From contig JAXDDX010000053.1 in assembly GCA_034670405.1 (NCBI GenBank), forward strand, positions 1,641,001 to 1,705,000: DNA of 64,000 nucleotides, given 5' to 3'. Source of the DNA: Hoplostethus atlanticus (Eukaryota > Chordata > Actinopteri > Trachichthyiformes > Trachichthyidae). A program made the translations under genes and the position numbers. This document shows, piece after piece, positions 12,701 through 27,100 of this stretch (positions within the stretch are counted from its first letter, which is position 1; each line of letters begins with the position of its first letter). The notes below the pieces were generated by a model that was not told the DNA's origin, did not search any database, and saw only the letters and a program-made list of their open reading frames with translations.

Positions 12701-15116
12701 ACCGGCTCGTGAACGACAGGAACGAACCAACCGGGGAGAAGGGGAGTTGATTACTAAAATTCTGTTTAGACAATACTTTTGAGTAAATACACAGTCGTCT
12801 TACTATATATTTTTGGAGAAATTAAAAAAAAATATATATGTGATATATATGATAGATTGTGTGACACTACAATAACTAGAAACTACTGGCGGGCCAGATT
12901 ATTTTTCTTCCTGGGCCACTACTGGCCCACGGGCCGCCAGTTGCTGATCCCTGCCCTAGGGCCGTATTTTCACAATGCTATCGCACTCTGACGTAACGAG
13001 CAATTTATTAGTTACTTGACAGATAACGCTGCCTGTGGCGTAGTTAGGAGGAATACCAGTAGGTGTGGTAGGGAGTGGCACCAGTCATGGCCCTTTGTTG
13101 ATGCACATTGTTGGATGACACATGACAGCTCTCCATATTAGTCATGTTTACATGACTAAAACATGCATGCATCATGCATGCATCATTGTGTGCTGCTCTT
13201 ATAGTTGGAACATACATTCTTCAGATGGCTAAAGAGATTTCATCCTCCAAAAGCAATAGCAACTACAAAATCCAGAGTGCTTCTACCTCCTTCTCCGACT
13301 ACAGCCACGAATATGGCACAGAATGCGAGCACTTGTTCTAAGACATCGTCTGGTCTGAGTAGGCCGAGGTGCCACCGTAGGTTTTGATACCAGAGTTGCA
13401 CTACACCGCCCAATTTGTTTTGAGTCTCCCCTCCAAATTAGAAAACACAATGGTGACTATAAAGACATTTGTTAGTTTTCTGCTTGACAAGTGGCAAGTG
13501 TTATTATGAAAATAATTTGCTGTGACTTGGTTTGCGTAGTCCTTGATGGAACATCCCATCATGCAGTCGTTTTGTAGTTGTATTGTAGCAGCTGCTGAAA
13601 CGCTGTTGTCCCCATACTGCCTCTGTCAACAGTCATTTATTGGATTGCAGATAATTTTTCACTTTTTGACAGGAGGACTAATATTATAGCACAAAATAAA
13701 TTATATTATGGCTATAAACGGGTAGTTTACATTTGTAATGTCTGTAAACCGTAAAGCTGCTACCAGCAGAATGTGACTGTCGACTCTTTCTTGGAGCTGG
13801 ATTAGATTTGTAAGAGTGCGAGTTGTTTTCATCACAAGCCGGTCAGTGGATCAGTCAGCCATCATACACCAAACGGTGCTCTCACCTCATATTGAGTGAT
13901 GCTTGCTCACATGGTGTTACAGTCTCGCTCATGTGCTGTGTTGTCTCATGTAATGCTGTCTATCCGTGACAAAAGTTATTTTTCCTAGAAAATATTTGCG
14001 TTACAACTACATTTGGCTAGTTTTACGTAACAGGTGTGGAATTTATTATGTTTGGCAAATACTAAGGAAACATTTCAGCTAACAGGCTACTATGCTATGA
14101 TACTGATAAACTGCTAACCTACTATGAACAAGTAGAGAAATTCAAATTGAGGCAGGCTGGTCTTCCGGTTTTCGTCGAGGCCTCTCCTTTAAGTCAATCC
14201 TACACAATTTGGGGGAAATTGTACCTGCATAGAAAACACACGTGATAAACTAATTCACTCGGTGGTGATCTTATTTTTCTACAGCTATTTTTCTACAACC
14301 GTACTGAGCTATCAAAATTAATTTGAGGATGAAATATTGAGGTACATTTTTGAGATGTAGGAGCTTTACAGTAAAGCAAGCCTCACATTTCGACCTTTAC
14401 AGAAACGTATGTAAATACAGCTGAAATATAAACAGATTGTTTCTAATCCGCTGTGTTGGCCTCTTGCCTGGAGCAGGATGGGGATGAGACCTTCAACCGA
14501 GCCAAGCTGCTCAACGTAGGCTACGCTGAGGCGCTGAAGGAGTACGACTACGAGTGCTTTGTCTTCAGCGACGTGGACCTCATCCCAATGGATGACCGCA
14601 ACACCTACAAGTGTTTCAGCCAGCCTCGCCACCTCTCAGTCTCCATGGACAAGTTTGGCTTCAGGTGAGACGACTACTCCTCTGCTGACGTGGGGCAGCA
14701 ATCTTTCTGTCTTTGGATTTCTCTTTTGCATTGTGTTGTCTTCACAACATACAGCATACAATGCTGCACAAAGCTAAGTATGTTGGGGCTTCGGATACAT
14801 AAGTGTTTCCGAAAGAGGAACTAGTGGGAAAGCCACGATATTTTGACAATGTGACACAAAAGCTCCATTGCAACCAATAGAAATGCTGGTAGATCCTCTT
14901 ATTTATTAATTTAACCTTACTCTAACCAGGGAATCCTGGTTCCAAATACTTGTTGATGTCATGTCTGGCAATCCTGTTCTTTTTTGACATTTGTATAGTT
15001 AAAACATTCAACCTACATTTTGCTTTAGAGATCTAAAGGTAGCAAAAAGCTTAACAAGCTCTTTACAAATCTGTGTGTGTGTGTGTGTATGTATAATATA
15101 TATATAATATACATAT

Positions 15117-15148
<32 letters not shown>

Positions 15149-18100
15149 CCATAATTCACCTGTTCAACAAATGAAATGGAACTTTTTTCCCATGATGAAA
15201 CCGCGTGGAGCCAGACAGGGCTCTGTTGTTAAATGTTCTGTTCTCTGTTCCTGTCTTACCTTTCACAGTCACGGTATCCTTTTTCTTTGTTTGCCTCTTT
15301 TTAAAAAAAATGTTTTAACTGTGGAGTCGAGTTTCAGTTCCTACCCTGCTATTTGGGGAACGTGATGCGTGCACGCAGCAGGCAATGCCCTCAAAGTGCT
15401 TGGTCGCGTTGAATTACACTCACACAGGGTGACTAATGCTGCTGGTGACAGCCATTGGCCACAGTCCTCGTGCACTGCAGGCTGGGGTTTGAGAAGGGAT
15501 TACCACAAGCCAGAGGCCTGCTGCCTCCGTTTGAAAGGCTTGATTTACACATGAACAAAACCTGTTGACCCTACGTCATCCGAATGTCAAGGGTTACCTA
15601 CGTTTAGCCTGCAAGAAAAGATCAGGTTTGGGTCATGTGAAGTCAGAAGTCTTTTTTTTATTTATTTTTTTTGTTCTTGAATATTCCCAGCCTACAGTCG
15701 TCTGTATAAATGCCTTAAATCAGACGAGCATCTCAACAGGACAGTGAATCTATGAAAAACACACTTAATATGGCTGACCTATGGCTGACCTGTTTACCTG
15801 TTAAATAAACACAGATCATGAGTACAAACCGCCAACAGTGTCAATGCAAATGAAGTGCAAATAGTGTATGTCGTGTATCACTAGTGAAGTGTATTGACTC
15901 ACTCTTGAAATAAAGACTTTTCTTCCTCTATTGATTCAGCAGTGATACTATTGACACTACTACCACCTCTATTAGAGAAGGTAAGAATAATATGATTGCA
16001 ATCTGCACTGGGACCATAACTGAGACGGAAGTGGAACTGAAACAAAAGCCACCCAGGCATCAAATCCCAGAGGAAACCGATAAGAACTAGAAGAGGCAGA
16101 TGCAGAGGAGTGACATCTGACATTTATCAAAGGCCAATATTGGCCTTTGATAAAATAGGATATTGTTGAAAAGGGTCAAATTTTAAAATATCAAATTATC
16201 AGCCACCAGCAGCTTATATCCCAAAAAACGGTGTCAGTATTGGCCTTCAAAAACCCATGTTGGCCAAAACCCAGTATGGAACTGTATGAATGTGAAGCAG
16301 GATGGAACAGAAAAAGAGCATGGCATTTTGTCGCCTTACCATGGATAAATAAACCTTAACAACCTAACTAGATGACAGAAGAGAGAAGAAGTGGTGAAGA
16401 GGAACAAGACCAGAAAAGAGGCTTGTGTCTGAACCAATGAGATGGTTAAACGGGTCCAAACCAGTCAGAGACAACAGGCAGTTTCCAGGTTTACTGACTG
16501 ACAGGACATGAATGCAGCATTAGGTCTAACTTCCATGTCTTCTGTCGGAAGAATGGTATAACGTCTCGTTGCCACAACTTGGAAGTGTTCACATGTTTAA
16601 CATGTTTGTATCAAAAATCATTTTCATTTATGAATTGAAAATCATCGAGAAATGAACTGCAGCAGATATTGCATGCTTTCTGTTGTTGATTGTATTAGTG
16701 TGAATAGAAGTGATTTTTAGCGGTCTGCACACACAACATGAAAATATATTCCTACATTATGTCCAATGTGACGCAGGGTCCGGTCCGGATACGGATCTTG
16801 GTATCCGTATTGTTTGGTTTTCATTTGAAAGTTGTCTGTGTGAGACCTGGCCAGTACAGGTTGGCAGGTACATGCTCGTTCCATTCCACATCAATTATTG
16901 ATAGAAACATCACAGACACTGCAACAGTTTCTAATAGTTTCTACAGCCACGTTGACTAAAGCAGCTACGTACCAACTCTGCTGGTTTGTGTTCCATCTAG
17001 AATCACAGTGGCCAGCTTGGAGACGTTCAAGTTCCTGATGGGAAAGTTGTATATCCAATAATCCTGACAGCCCATGAATGCAAAATTACTAGGGAGGCCT
17101 GGGATCTTAAACGTTTGCCAGGATGGGAACTTTGGTGCTCAAAATAATTAGGTCAAGGAATTTTGTGTTGAGTCAGTGCTTAGCTTGAAGTGGTGCAACA
17201 CACTCTCTTTAAGGGAAAGCCAGTAGACTTTGACCTCAGTCCTCTAAAGCTTTTGAGTTTACCTAACGGGGGTTAAACCTGGACGAAATGTGTGGGTGGG
17301 TTGTTGTTTTTTACCAGTCAGCTCTGCTCCAGCAGGCCTATGTTATGGGTTATGTCTATGGTTAAGGGTTAAGGCTCGACATGTAGCAGTGCAGCTAAAG
17401 GAAATCAGGCCAAGTCAATGGAATGTGCATCACTACTGTGTGTATGTACCTCTATCCTTGTGAGGACCAGTTTGAGTTGTAGACAGGGTCGTAGTGAGAT
17501 ATTTTTGCGTAGTGCTAAACATCTTTTTCCCAATCGTCACTTCTTCAAAAGGCTATTTTAGGGGTAGGGGTTTAAGGTTAAGGTTGGGCATGTAGCGATG
17601 AGAGTTGGGGTTAAGGAATGGATGTAGTCAGTGGAAGGTCCTCACAAGTATAGCATGACAAACTGTGTGTGTGATGTTCTCTGCAGGCTGCAAGCAGCAT
17701 CTGGATGTAATAGAAAGGACTGTGGCTTGTTGCTGCGGCTCAGGGAAACCAGCCAGCTTCCTCTTGTTGGCCAATTTGTTCTCTGCTTTAAGTCTGCAGA
17801 GTCTTAATGATGCAGCGTGTTAGGATCCCACCGCTCTGCATCGGCTCTGTGCTCCATCCCTACAGCAAGGCAGTGAGCCTCATTCACAAAACTTCTTAAA
17901 TTCCTCCTAAATTCTTTGTATTTATGTGCGTACAAAAACAACAACGTGGGATTCATGAAACACGCGGAAAACCTGGATTTGTGCGTCCCCCAGGTGTATC
18001 GGGTGATGATGCTAATCGTTTGTAAATTGGATGTGCGTGCCTGTTGAAGCTGATTTGCAAAGGTCATGTGGAAGTAAAAGGCCAAAGGAGGGGAAAGAGG

Positions 18101-21100
18101 AACTTTGCTGAGTCCGTTTTGCTCATGTGCATGAGAAAAAAACAGAATGCTGACTATGGAGTGAATATGTAGTGCATGTTGCTGATCACCGATTGGTTAT
18201 GAACTTCATTTTGATTGGTGCATACGTGTGGGAATTTTGTTTTTGGAAATCGAATGGTTTTACTAGATTAGTAAGATTAGTAGTAGATTAGTAGATTAGT
18301 GTCTTGTGGGTGTGGATCTCAAGTTGTGGAGACACAAAACTTCTACAAGAAAATCTAATGGTTTTACTAGATTAGTAAGATTAGTAAAAATTAGATTTCC
18401 TTGTAGAAGTTTTGTGTCTCCACAACTTGAGATCCACACCCACAAGACAGGATTTGTACTTGTGAGATGTGCACAAATCTTTTTTGCTGTGCACACAATT
18501 CGTGACTCAGAAAAAACACACGTAAGTTGTGATTGCTGTGCACAAAACTTTTGTAAATGGTCTGCACTTATATAGCGCCTTCCTAGTCTTTCCGACCACT
18601 CAAAGCGCTTTACACTACATTCACATTCACCCATTCACACACATTCATACACTCCATGTAAGGTGCCAACCTGCATCAGGGGAACCTAACCATTCACACA
18701 CACACTCACACACCGAAGACGAAGCTTCGGGAGCAGTTTGGGGTTCAGTATCTTGCCCAAGGACACTTCGACATACGGACTTTGTAAGTTGTATTGGCAT
18801 CATATTCACTCCATAGTTGACTCATCGGTTTTGATCGTACCAACGAACAAATTCAGATACAAACACAAAATGATGAATGAGACGGTGTTCGTAGAAACGC
18901 CCATACGAACACTTTGTCAGGAGGCACAACAACGGGACACCACAGAGGAAGAGTGTGTGTTCAGGAAGCGCTGACAACATGACACCACAGAGGAAGAGCG
19001 CTGTGCCAAAATGTCTTAACATCTGCTAGGCTCCTCACTTCCTGTTTCCAGATGAGGTCACAACCCAGGAAAACACTTCTAAACAGGCGGACGAACGGAC
19101 GCCCTGTGCAGTTTTACCTCCTGAAACTCATCAAAAGACTGCAAACAACTTAAAGTTTCTCCCATTAAATAGTTTTTTCTTTTTGTCTCTTTCTCTCCAT
19201 CTCTCCTCTTCCCTCGCTTCTTTCTCCTCCTTTCTCCCTTCACCCCTCCTTCTTTCTCTCCTTCTCTATTGCTATGCCTCACCCCCCCTTTCCTCTCCCT
19301 CTATACCTCTTGACCCTTCTCCTCCTTCCTCTCCCCAGGTTGCCATATAACCAGTATTTTGGCGGCGTTTCCTCCATGAGTAAGGAACAGTTCACGAAGA
19401 TCAACGGCTTCCCCAACAACTACTGGGGCTGGGGAGGCGAGGACGACGACATCTACAACAGGTAGAGCATCGACTTTATTTCTGCATTTTACACAGGACT
19501 GTCACATGACCACTCCAAACTCATTGGATCATCTAAACTAAGAAGTAAAACAGGAAGTTATGCATTTGATGTTTTACATCACTGCTCTTTACTGCTCTAA
19601 ACTTTTCATTTTATTATTTTTTAAAGAATCTTCACTTACTGGAATTATTTTGCAATGTGGACCATTCTGCAATAAAATTTAAGTGGGAAAAAAAACCCCA
19701 CATGGGTGCAGACACAATGCACACACACACACCTCACCATTGCCTTGCACACACTTAAACACCGTGGACCATTCTGACCATCCATTCATGAACCATGCCT
19801 AAATGGTAAAGAATGAGAAAACAAATGGGTTTTTTTGTATTCAAAGATGTTTCAGACTGCCTCTAAAAGATCTCTGGTCCCGACCAACAGCTTCTTAACC
19901 TGTATGTGAAACTGAGAGGAAGTTCAGTCAACCTCCTCATTAGACCCGAACATGTTGGAACACAGCCAGCGTGCAGACATGTTCAGCGAGTTTTGCAAGA
20001 ACTGATAGGTCATGTTCTGTGAGAGCCTCAACATGGCCAGGAAACTACTTTTGTTCACCACGTAACAATACATTTTTGGCATTTAGCTGACACTCTAGCT
20101 GATGCAAAGCTGCTTACAATGAGGAAGAATAAGCTTGATCACCAATATTACTTTACTGAACACTCCTGGTGTCTTTTTTTTCTTTTCTTATCCATTAGCT
20201 GTGTTCAGTCAGAAATGGGCTGGTTGTGCTTTGTTTCTTCGGTTTTCTCCGGTTTAAATTGGCCTCAAATTCAATTCCAGGTAGCATTAAAACGTTTGCA
20301 GCCTGCAGAGAGAAGAACGTTGTAGACTCCCCCCTTCCCTCGTTCTCCTCCCCCTTCACTCCTTGCCTCCCCCTCTGGTCTGTTCCAGTGCTGGTATCTC
20401 CAGTCCTGTCAATCTGTTTATGTGTCCATGGTGACTTCCAGCTGTCTGAACAGCCTCCTCTTTTCTCTAATGGACTCCTGAGTTTACTTGTCCACTCTCA
20501 CATTCTGCTAGTCTAATGGCTTTCTAGGAGTTTGATGAAAACCTGATGCCTTTAAAAGAACAAACACATAACTAATAGTAATGGGATTATTTCTGTCAGT
20601 TTTGCACGTCTTGAGTGATAAATGTGTCGTAACACCCATAAATAGTGTCAGGCGCACCAGGAGGTCTTTAGACCAGCGGTTCTCAAACCCCTGGAGGAAT
20701 GGTCTAGTTTCTTTCATTCACTAGAAATGATCCCAATGTGAAAATGTCTAGAGTTAGGGTTACAGTCATTCTGATCATAGGTTTCACTCTGTATCATAGG
20801 TTTCACTCTGTATAGGGTTAGGGTTACAGTCATTCTGATCATAGGTTTCACTCTGTATCATAGGTTTCACTCTGTATAGGGTTAGGGTTACAGTCATTCT
20901 GATCATAGGTTTCACTCTGTATCATAGGTTTCACTCTGTATAGAGTTAGGGTTACAGTCATTCTGATCATAGGTTTCACTCTGTATCATAGGTTTCACTC
21001 TGTATAGGGTTAGGGTTACAGTCATTCTGATCATAGGTTTCACTCTGTATAGAGTTAGGGTTACAGTCATTCTGTATCATAGGTTTCACTCTGTATAGAG

Positions 21101-24100
21101 TTAGGGTTACAGTCATTCTGATCATAGGTTTCACTCTGTATAGAGTTAGGGTTACAGTCATTCTGATCATAGGTTTCACTCTGTATAGAGTTAGGGTTAC
21201 AGTCATTCTGTATCATAGGTTTCACTCTGTATAGAGTTAGGGTTACAGTCATTCTGATCATAGGTTTCACTCTGTATCATAGGTTTCACTCTGTATAGGG
21301 TTAGGGTTACAGTCATTCTGATCATAGGTTTCACTCTGTATAGGGTTAGGGTTACAGTCATTCTGATCATAGGTTTCACTATGTATAGGGTTAGGGTTAC
21401 AGTCATTCTGATCATAGGTTTCACTCTGTATCATAGGTTTCACTCTCTTGCTTTGCTGCTGTTGCAGAACACACCTGCCCGAGACGTTGCAAGACGTTGC
21501 TTGGATTGGATTTACACGTATAAAACCAGAGCAGAATAATATAATCATGCTGAGCCAAATGGATCTGGAATTTCTCCAGCCATTATTCCTTAGCTGCCTA
21601 AGTCAATCTGCGAAAGGAAAGACATCATCCCTAAAAATGAAAAAATCAAACCAAGCATTCTTACTTTTTACCCCAAAACTCTTTAAGTCCTATAGAAAGC
21701 TCCATTATACATCAGTCTCCATTCAGCAGAAGATTTGCAAGTGTTTTCTACCCCAACGGTCTCTGTAGATCTCACTATCTCACTACGCGACACCCTGGAT
21801 TTGTGTTATCTGATATGTGTTGTTGACAGATGATCTCCAGGTTTTGTTCGCTGAATTATTGATACGGCTCCACACCTTGACTACCGTCCACCCATTATCA
21901 TCATCTTTGCACTTTGGCTCTCTCTCTTGACTTGAAGGCTCAGTGCTTTTTTTTTTTTAGACCAACACCTTTTAATTACTAAAAGTAGTAATTAGTTATG
22001 TGCCATGTTTAGATCATTGTTCTCTGCTTGGTCCTTTCAGCCAGACATCACTGACACCTCATCTGCTGACGGCATCACTTCAGTATTCACCATCAGTATT
22101 TTTAAAACACTTAAAGGGGCTGAAGTGTCTGAAAGTCACTCGAAACTTGTTGAAATGTGTAGGAGACCCATATTGTGTGTTCGGTTCTTTGTCCCTCTTT
22201 CTTGCCTTGAAGGCTCAGTAGGGGGTTTCAGAGGAATCCACAGATGGTGATGTAAACGGCAATGAAAGATGTGGTTAACACCGATTTGAAAGATGAAACA
22301 TGGATGGTTTCTCAGCACCGTTTAAGATCTGACTTCCTGTTCTTGTTTTAGAGAGCAGATGTACAGTGTACTCCTCTTCCTTCTCGCCTCGGAAGACTTA
22401 TGCAAGACATTTTTGTACTATTGTTAACTTTGTCCATTCGTATGTGAAACGTGTGGTAAATGTTTGAGTGCTTGATTCAGAATGCAAGTTATTAATGGCA
22501 AAGTGTACTCAAAACATGGAGCATGAAAATATGTTTCTGCACTGCCAAATATTTGAGATTGCATGTTATCAGCACTGGTGTCCGTCCACATGTTTTTGTG
22601 TCTGGTGTGATGAATGAGGCCCGGTTGCCAGAATGGGAGGCCAGAGATAGAGCCTGGTGCAGTCTGGGAAACGCTGTCATAGCCTGATATAGCAGGGCAT
22701 GGTGATCCGGGCCCAATCAGGAAACAACATTGATATTTACAGCACTGGTAGATAAGAGCAAGTAAGATAGATGTAAGATAGAAGCTAGCTAGTGATCTCT
22801 TACTGGCTCTGGACCAGATGGAATCAGTGACAGACCGCTCAGTCGGTAGAGCAGACACTCTCAGGGTTGTGGGTTCGATCCCCACATAGTGTCAACTATG
22901 AAACTAAGTCGCTTTGGATAAAAGCGTCTGCTAAATGACTGTAATGTAATGAATCGACCACCAGCCGATGAACGAGGTAACCCTAACCATGCTCTGGAGT
23001 CCTATTCTACTCTGAACATCTAGTTGGCCACTGCCTGCACATGTCTGAACTCTTTGTGATAATTCATCAAGACGTGTGGTGAGTTGGAAGTCCTCTTCAT
23101 TGCAGCCGGCTGCCAGATCTCACAGTGACTGGATGAGTTTGACACTAAAGTCCAGTGGTCAGTGGTCTGAAATCTCACTAAAGTGTCATCAGTGTCAGAG
23201 TTGCACCACTGAAACCACCGATAGGGAATATAGTGAGACAAGCTAGTTTCTAGGGCTGCACTGGGAAAAGGGAAAGTATATGTCGAGGTGCAAAAGTGCA
23301 GTAAAATAATTTTGTTTCCTAAAACCGAGACAAATAATCCTGATTAATACTTATCAAAATCATCTGGATTATTAGTTTCCAAGCCCATTCTCTTCATCTC
23401 TTTCTACTATAGAGCTGAAATTTTGGCATTCAGAAGTAAAATTCCCCTTCTTAACGTTTTAACGGTATAAAGCAGATTTCTCTTGAGCCGGCAGATTGTG
23501 AAGCGTCCAGATATGTTCCTGGAGACGCCATCGGTCGGTCTGCTTTCACCGGTGAAGAGTGTGAGGGAAAGGGAATCGATGACGAGGTTGTGTCTCATGT
23601 ACTGTATATTGTCCCTTGTGATTCATTCAGTCTTTCTAAAATGTCTATGGAGAAACTGAATGTTAAAGTTACTCTCTCGCTGTGAGGAGCGCTGACCTCC
23701 GTGTCTCCTCCTCCTCCTCCTCGCTGTGTGCCAGGAAGCCATTATCAGTTCAGCTGTGTTTTCCCCAAACAACACACACACAAAAACCCCCCTCTCTCCC
23801 TCTTTCTGTGTCTCTGCCCCGGGGGGGAAGGGGTTAAAAAGGTGGTTGAAACTTTTTGCCCACAGTTTAAATATCTCTCTTTTTCACGAGGAAATTGGGA
23901 AGGAGGACGTTTTTGGGGAATTACAGGGGGGCGTCCAGCAGGGAGGGGTGCCCAAACTTTTCCCCTTTTCCGGATGAGATCTTTTGGGGCTTTTAAAAAA
24001 ATTATTTAAAGGGTTTTTGTTGTTGTGTTGAGTCGGTGCTAGGGGCCCGAAGTGGTGGGGCGCCCAACAAATATTACACATTTCATATACTTTTTTTATA

Positions 24101-27100
24101 GAAACAGGGGTTTTTTTCAGGGGTTACCTTTTATGCTGATACAGTTTTAGTAAACCCTTTTGGATTTAATCTTATTGAAACTTTTGGTTTTTCATCCTCC
24201 CCAAGATTTTAAGTCCACTTCATTTTTAGGCTGGGAAATAGGTTTTTTACAAACTGCTTCTGTAAGTTGTATTGGCATCATATTCACTCCATAGTTGACT
24301 CATCGGTTTTGATCGTACCAACGAACAAATTCAGATACAAACACAAAATGATGAATGAGACGGTGTTCGTAGAAACGCCCATACGAACACTTTGTCAGGA
24401 GGCACAACAACGGGACACCACAGAGGAAGAGTGTGTGTTCAGGAAGCGCTGACAACATGACACCACAGAGGAAGAGCGCTGTGCCAAAATGTCTTAACAT
24501 CTGCTAGGCTCCTCACTTCCTGTTTCCAGATGAGGTCACAACCCAGGAAAACACTTCTAAACAGGCGGACGAACGGACGCCCTGTGCAGTTTTACCTCCT
24601 GAAACTCATCAAAAGACTGCAAACAACTTAAAGTTTCTCCCATTAAATAGTTTTTTCTTTTTGTCTCTTTCTCTCCATCTCTCCTCTTCCCTCGCTTCTT
24701 TCTCCTCCTTTCTCCCTTCACCCCTCCTTCTTTCTCTCCTTCTCTATTGCTATGCCTCACCCCCCCTTTCCTCTCCCTCTATACCTCTTGACCCTTCTCC
24801 TCCTTCCTCTCCCCAGGTTGCCATATAACCAGTATTTTGGCGGCGTTTCCTCCATGAGTAAGGAACAGTTCACGAAGATCAACGGCTTCCCCAACAACTA
24901 CTGGGGCTGGGGAGGCGAGGACGACGACATCTACAACAGGTAGAGCATCGACTTTATTTCTGCATTTTACACAGGACTGTCACATGACCACTCCAAACTC
25001 ATTGGATCATCTAAACTAAGAAGTAAAACAGGAAGTTATGCATTTGATGTTTTACATCACTGCTCTTTACTGCTCTAAACTTTTCATTTTATTATTTTTT
25101 AAAGAATCTTCACTTACTGGAATTATTTTGCAATGTGGACCATTCTGCAATAAAATTTAAGTGGGAAAAAAAACCCCACATGGGTGCAGACACAATGCAC
25201 ACACACACACCTCACCATTGCCTTGCACACACTTAAACACCGTGGACCATTCTGACCATCCATTCATGAACCATGCCTAAATGGTAAAGAATGAGAAAAC
25301 AAATGGGTTTTTTTGTATTCAAAGATGTTTCAGACTGCCTCTAAAAGATCTCTGGTCCCGACCAACAGCTTCTTAACCTGTATGTGAAACTGAGAGGAAG
25401 TTCAGTCAACCTCCTCATTAGACCCGAACATGTTGGAACACAGCCAGCGTGCAGACATGTTCAGCGAGTTTTGCAAGAACTGATAGGTCATGTTCTGTGA
25501 GAGCCTCAACATGGCCAGGAAACTACTTTTGTTCACCACGTAACAATACATTTTTGGCATTTAGCTGACACTCTAGCTGATGCAAAGCTGCTTACAATGA
25601 GGAAGAATAAGCTTGATCACCAATATTACTTTACTGAACACTCCTGGTGTCTTTTTTTTCTTTTCTTATCCATTAGCTGTGTTCAGTCAGAAATGGGCTG
25701 GTTGTGCTTTGTTTCTTCGGTTTTCTCCGGTTTAAATTGGCCTCAAATTCAATTCCAGGTAGCATTAAAACGTTTGCAGCCTGCAGAGAGAAGAACGTTG
25801 TAGACTCACCCCCCCTTCCCTCGTTCTCCTCCCCCTTCACTCCTTGCCTCCCCCTCTGGTCTGTTCCAGTGCTGGTATCTCCAGTCCTGTCAATCTGTTT
25901 ATGTGTCCATGGTGACTTCCAGCTGTCTGAACAGCCTCCTCTTTTCTCTAATGGACTCCTGAGTTTACTTGTCCACTCTCACATTCTGCTAGTCTAATGG
26001 CTTTCTAGGAGTTTGATGAAAACCTGATGCCTTTAAAAGAACAAACACATAACTAATAGTAATGGGATTATTTCTGTCAGTTTTGCACGTCTTGAGTGAT
26101 AAATGTGTCGTAACACCCATAAATAGTGTCAGGCGCACCAGGAGGTCTTTAGACCAGCGGTTCTCAAACCCCTGGAGGAATGGTCTAGTTTCTTTCATTC
26201 ACTAGAAATGATCCCAATGTGAAAATGTCTAGAGTTAGGGTTACAGTCATTCTGATCATAGGTTTCACTCTGTATCATAGGTTTCACTCTGTATAGGGTT
26301 AGGGTTACAGTCATTCTGATCATAGGTTTCACTCTGTATCATAGGTTTCACTCTGTATAGGGTTAGGGTTACAGTCATTCTGATCATAGGTTTCACTCTG
26401 TATCATAGGTTTCACTCTGTATAGAGTTAGGGTTACAGTCATTCTGATCATAGGTTTCACTCTGTATCATAGGTTTCACTCTGTATAGGGTTAGGGTTAC
26501 AGTCATTCTGATCATAGGTTTCACTCTGTATAGAGTTAGGGTTACAGTCATTCTGTATCATAGGTTTCACTCTGTATAGAGTTAGGGTTACAGTCATTCT
26601 GATCATAGGTTTCACTCTGTATAGAGTTAGGGTTACAGTCATTCTGATCATAGGTTTCACTCTGTATAGAGTTAGGGTTACAGTCATTCTGTATCATAGG
26701 TTTCACTCTGTATAGAGTTAGGGTTACAGTCATTCTGATCATAGGTTTCACTCTGTATCATAGGTTTCACTCTGTATAGGGTTAGGGTTACAGTCATTCT
26801 GATCATAGGTTTCACTCTGTATAGGGTTAGGGTTACAGTCATTCTGATCATAGGTTTCACTATGTATAGGGTTAGGGTTACAGTCATTCTGATCATAGGT
26901 TTCACTCTGTATCATAGGTTTCACTCTCTTGCTTTGCTGCTGTTGCAGAACACACCTGCCCGAGACGTTGCAAGACGTTGCTTGGATTGGATTTACACGT
27001 ATAAAACCAGAGCAGAATAATATAATCATGCTGAGCCAAATGGATCTGGAATTTCTCCAGCCATTATTCCTTAGCTGCCTAAGTCAATCTGCGAAAGGAA

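Larger units (their letters stand above)
18783..24260 (+). repeat. Tandem duplication, unit 1 (5478 bp)
   Basis: Positions 18783-23760 equal 24261-29241 essentially base for base; the offset is 5478, changing to 5481 after a 3-base indel near 20327/25807. The unit holds b4galt1 exon 4, the telomere-like minisatellite and a SINE. Its last 500 bp (23761-24260) correspond to 29242-29711 but are full of inserted homopolymer bases. The join to unit 2 is at 24260/24261. Confidence 0.93.

Noticed and set aside
20976..21548. Several reverse frames with repeated 'MTVTLTLYRVKPMIR'
   Set aside because: Products of the telomere-like minisatellite; the 45-bp period is divisible by three and lacks stops.
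22424..22885. 153-codon reverse frame (and its copy at 27905-28366)
   Set aside because: It begins in the SINE (GIEPTTLRV is a common antisense-SINE peptide) and runs into plain intron.
22833..22951. Possible tRNA gene
   Set aside because: It has A- and B-box-like motifs but no complete cloverleaf, and it carries an L2 tail: a SINE.
24817..24939. Genuine duplicated exon giving a longer b4galt1 protein
   Set aside because: It lies in the suspect tandem duplication, is identical to copy 1, and the enzyme family has this segment once.
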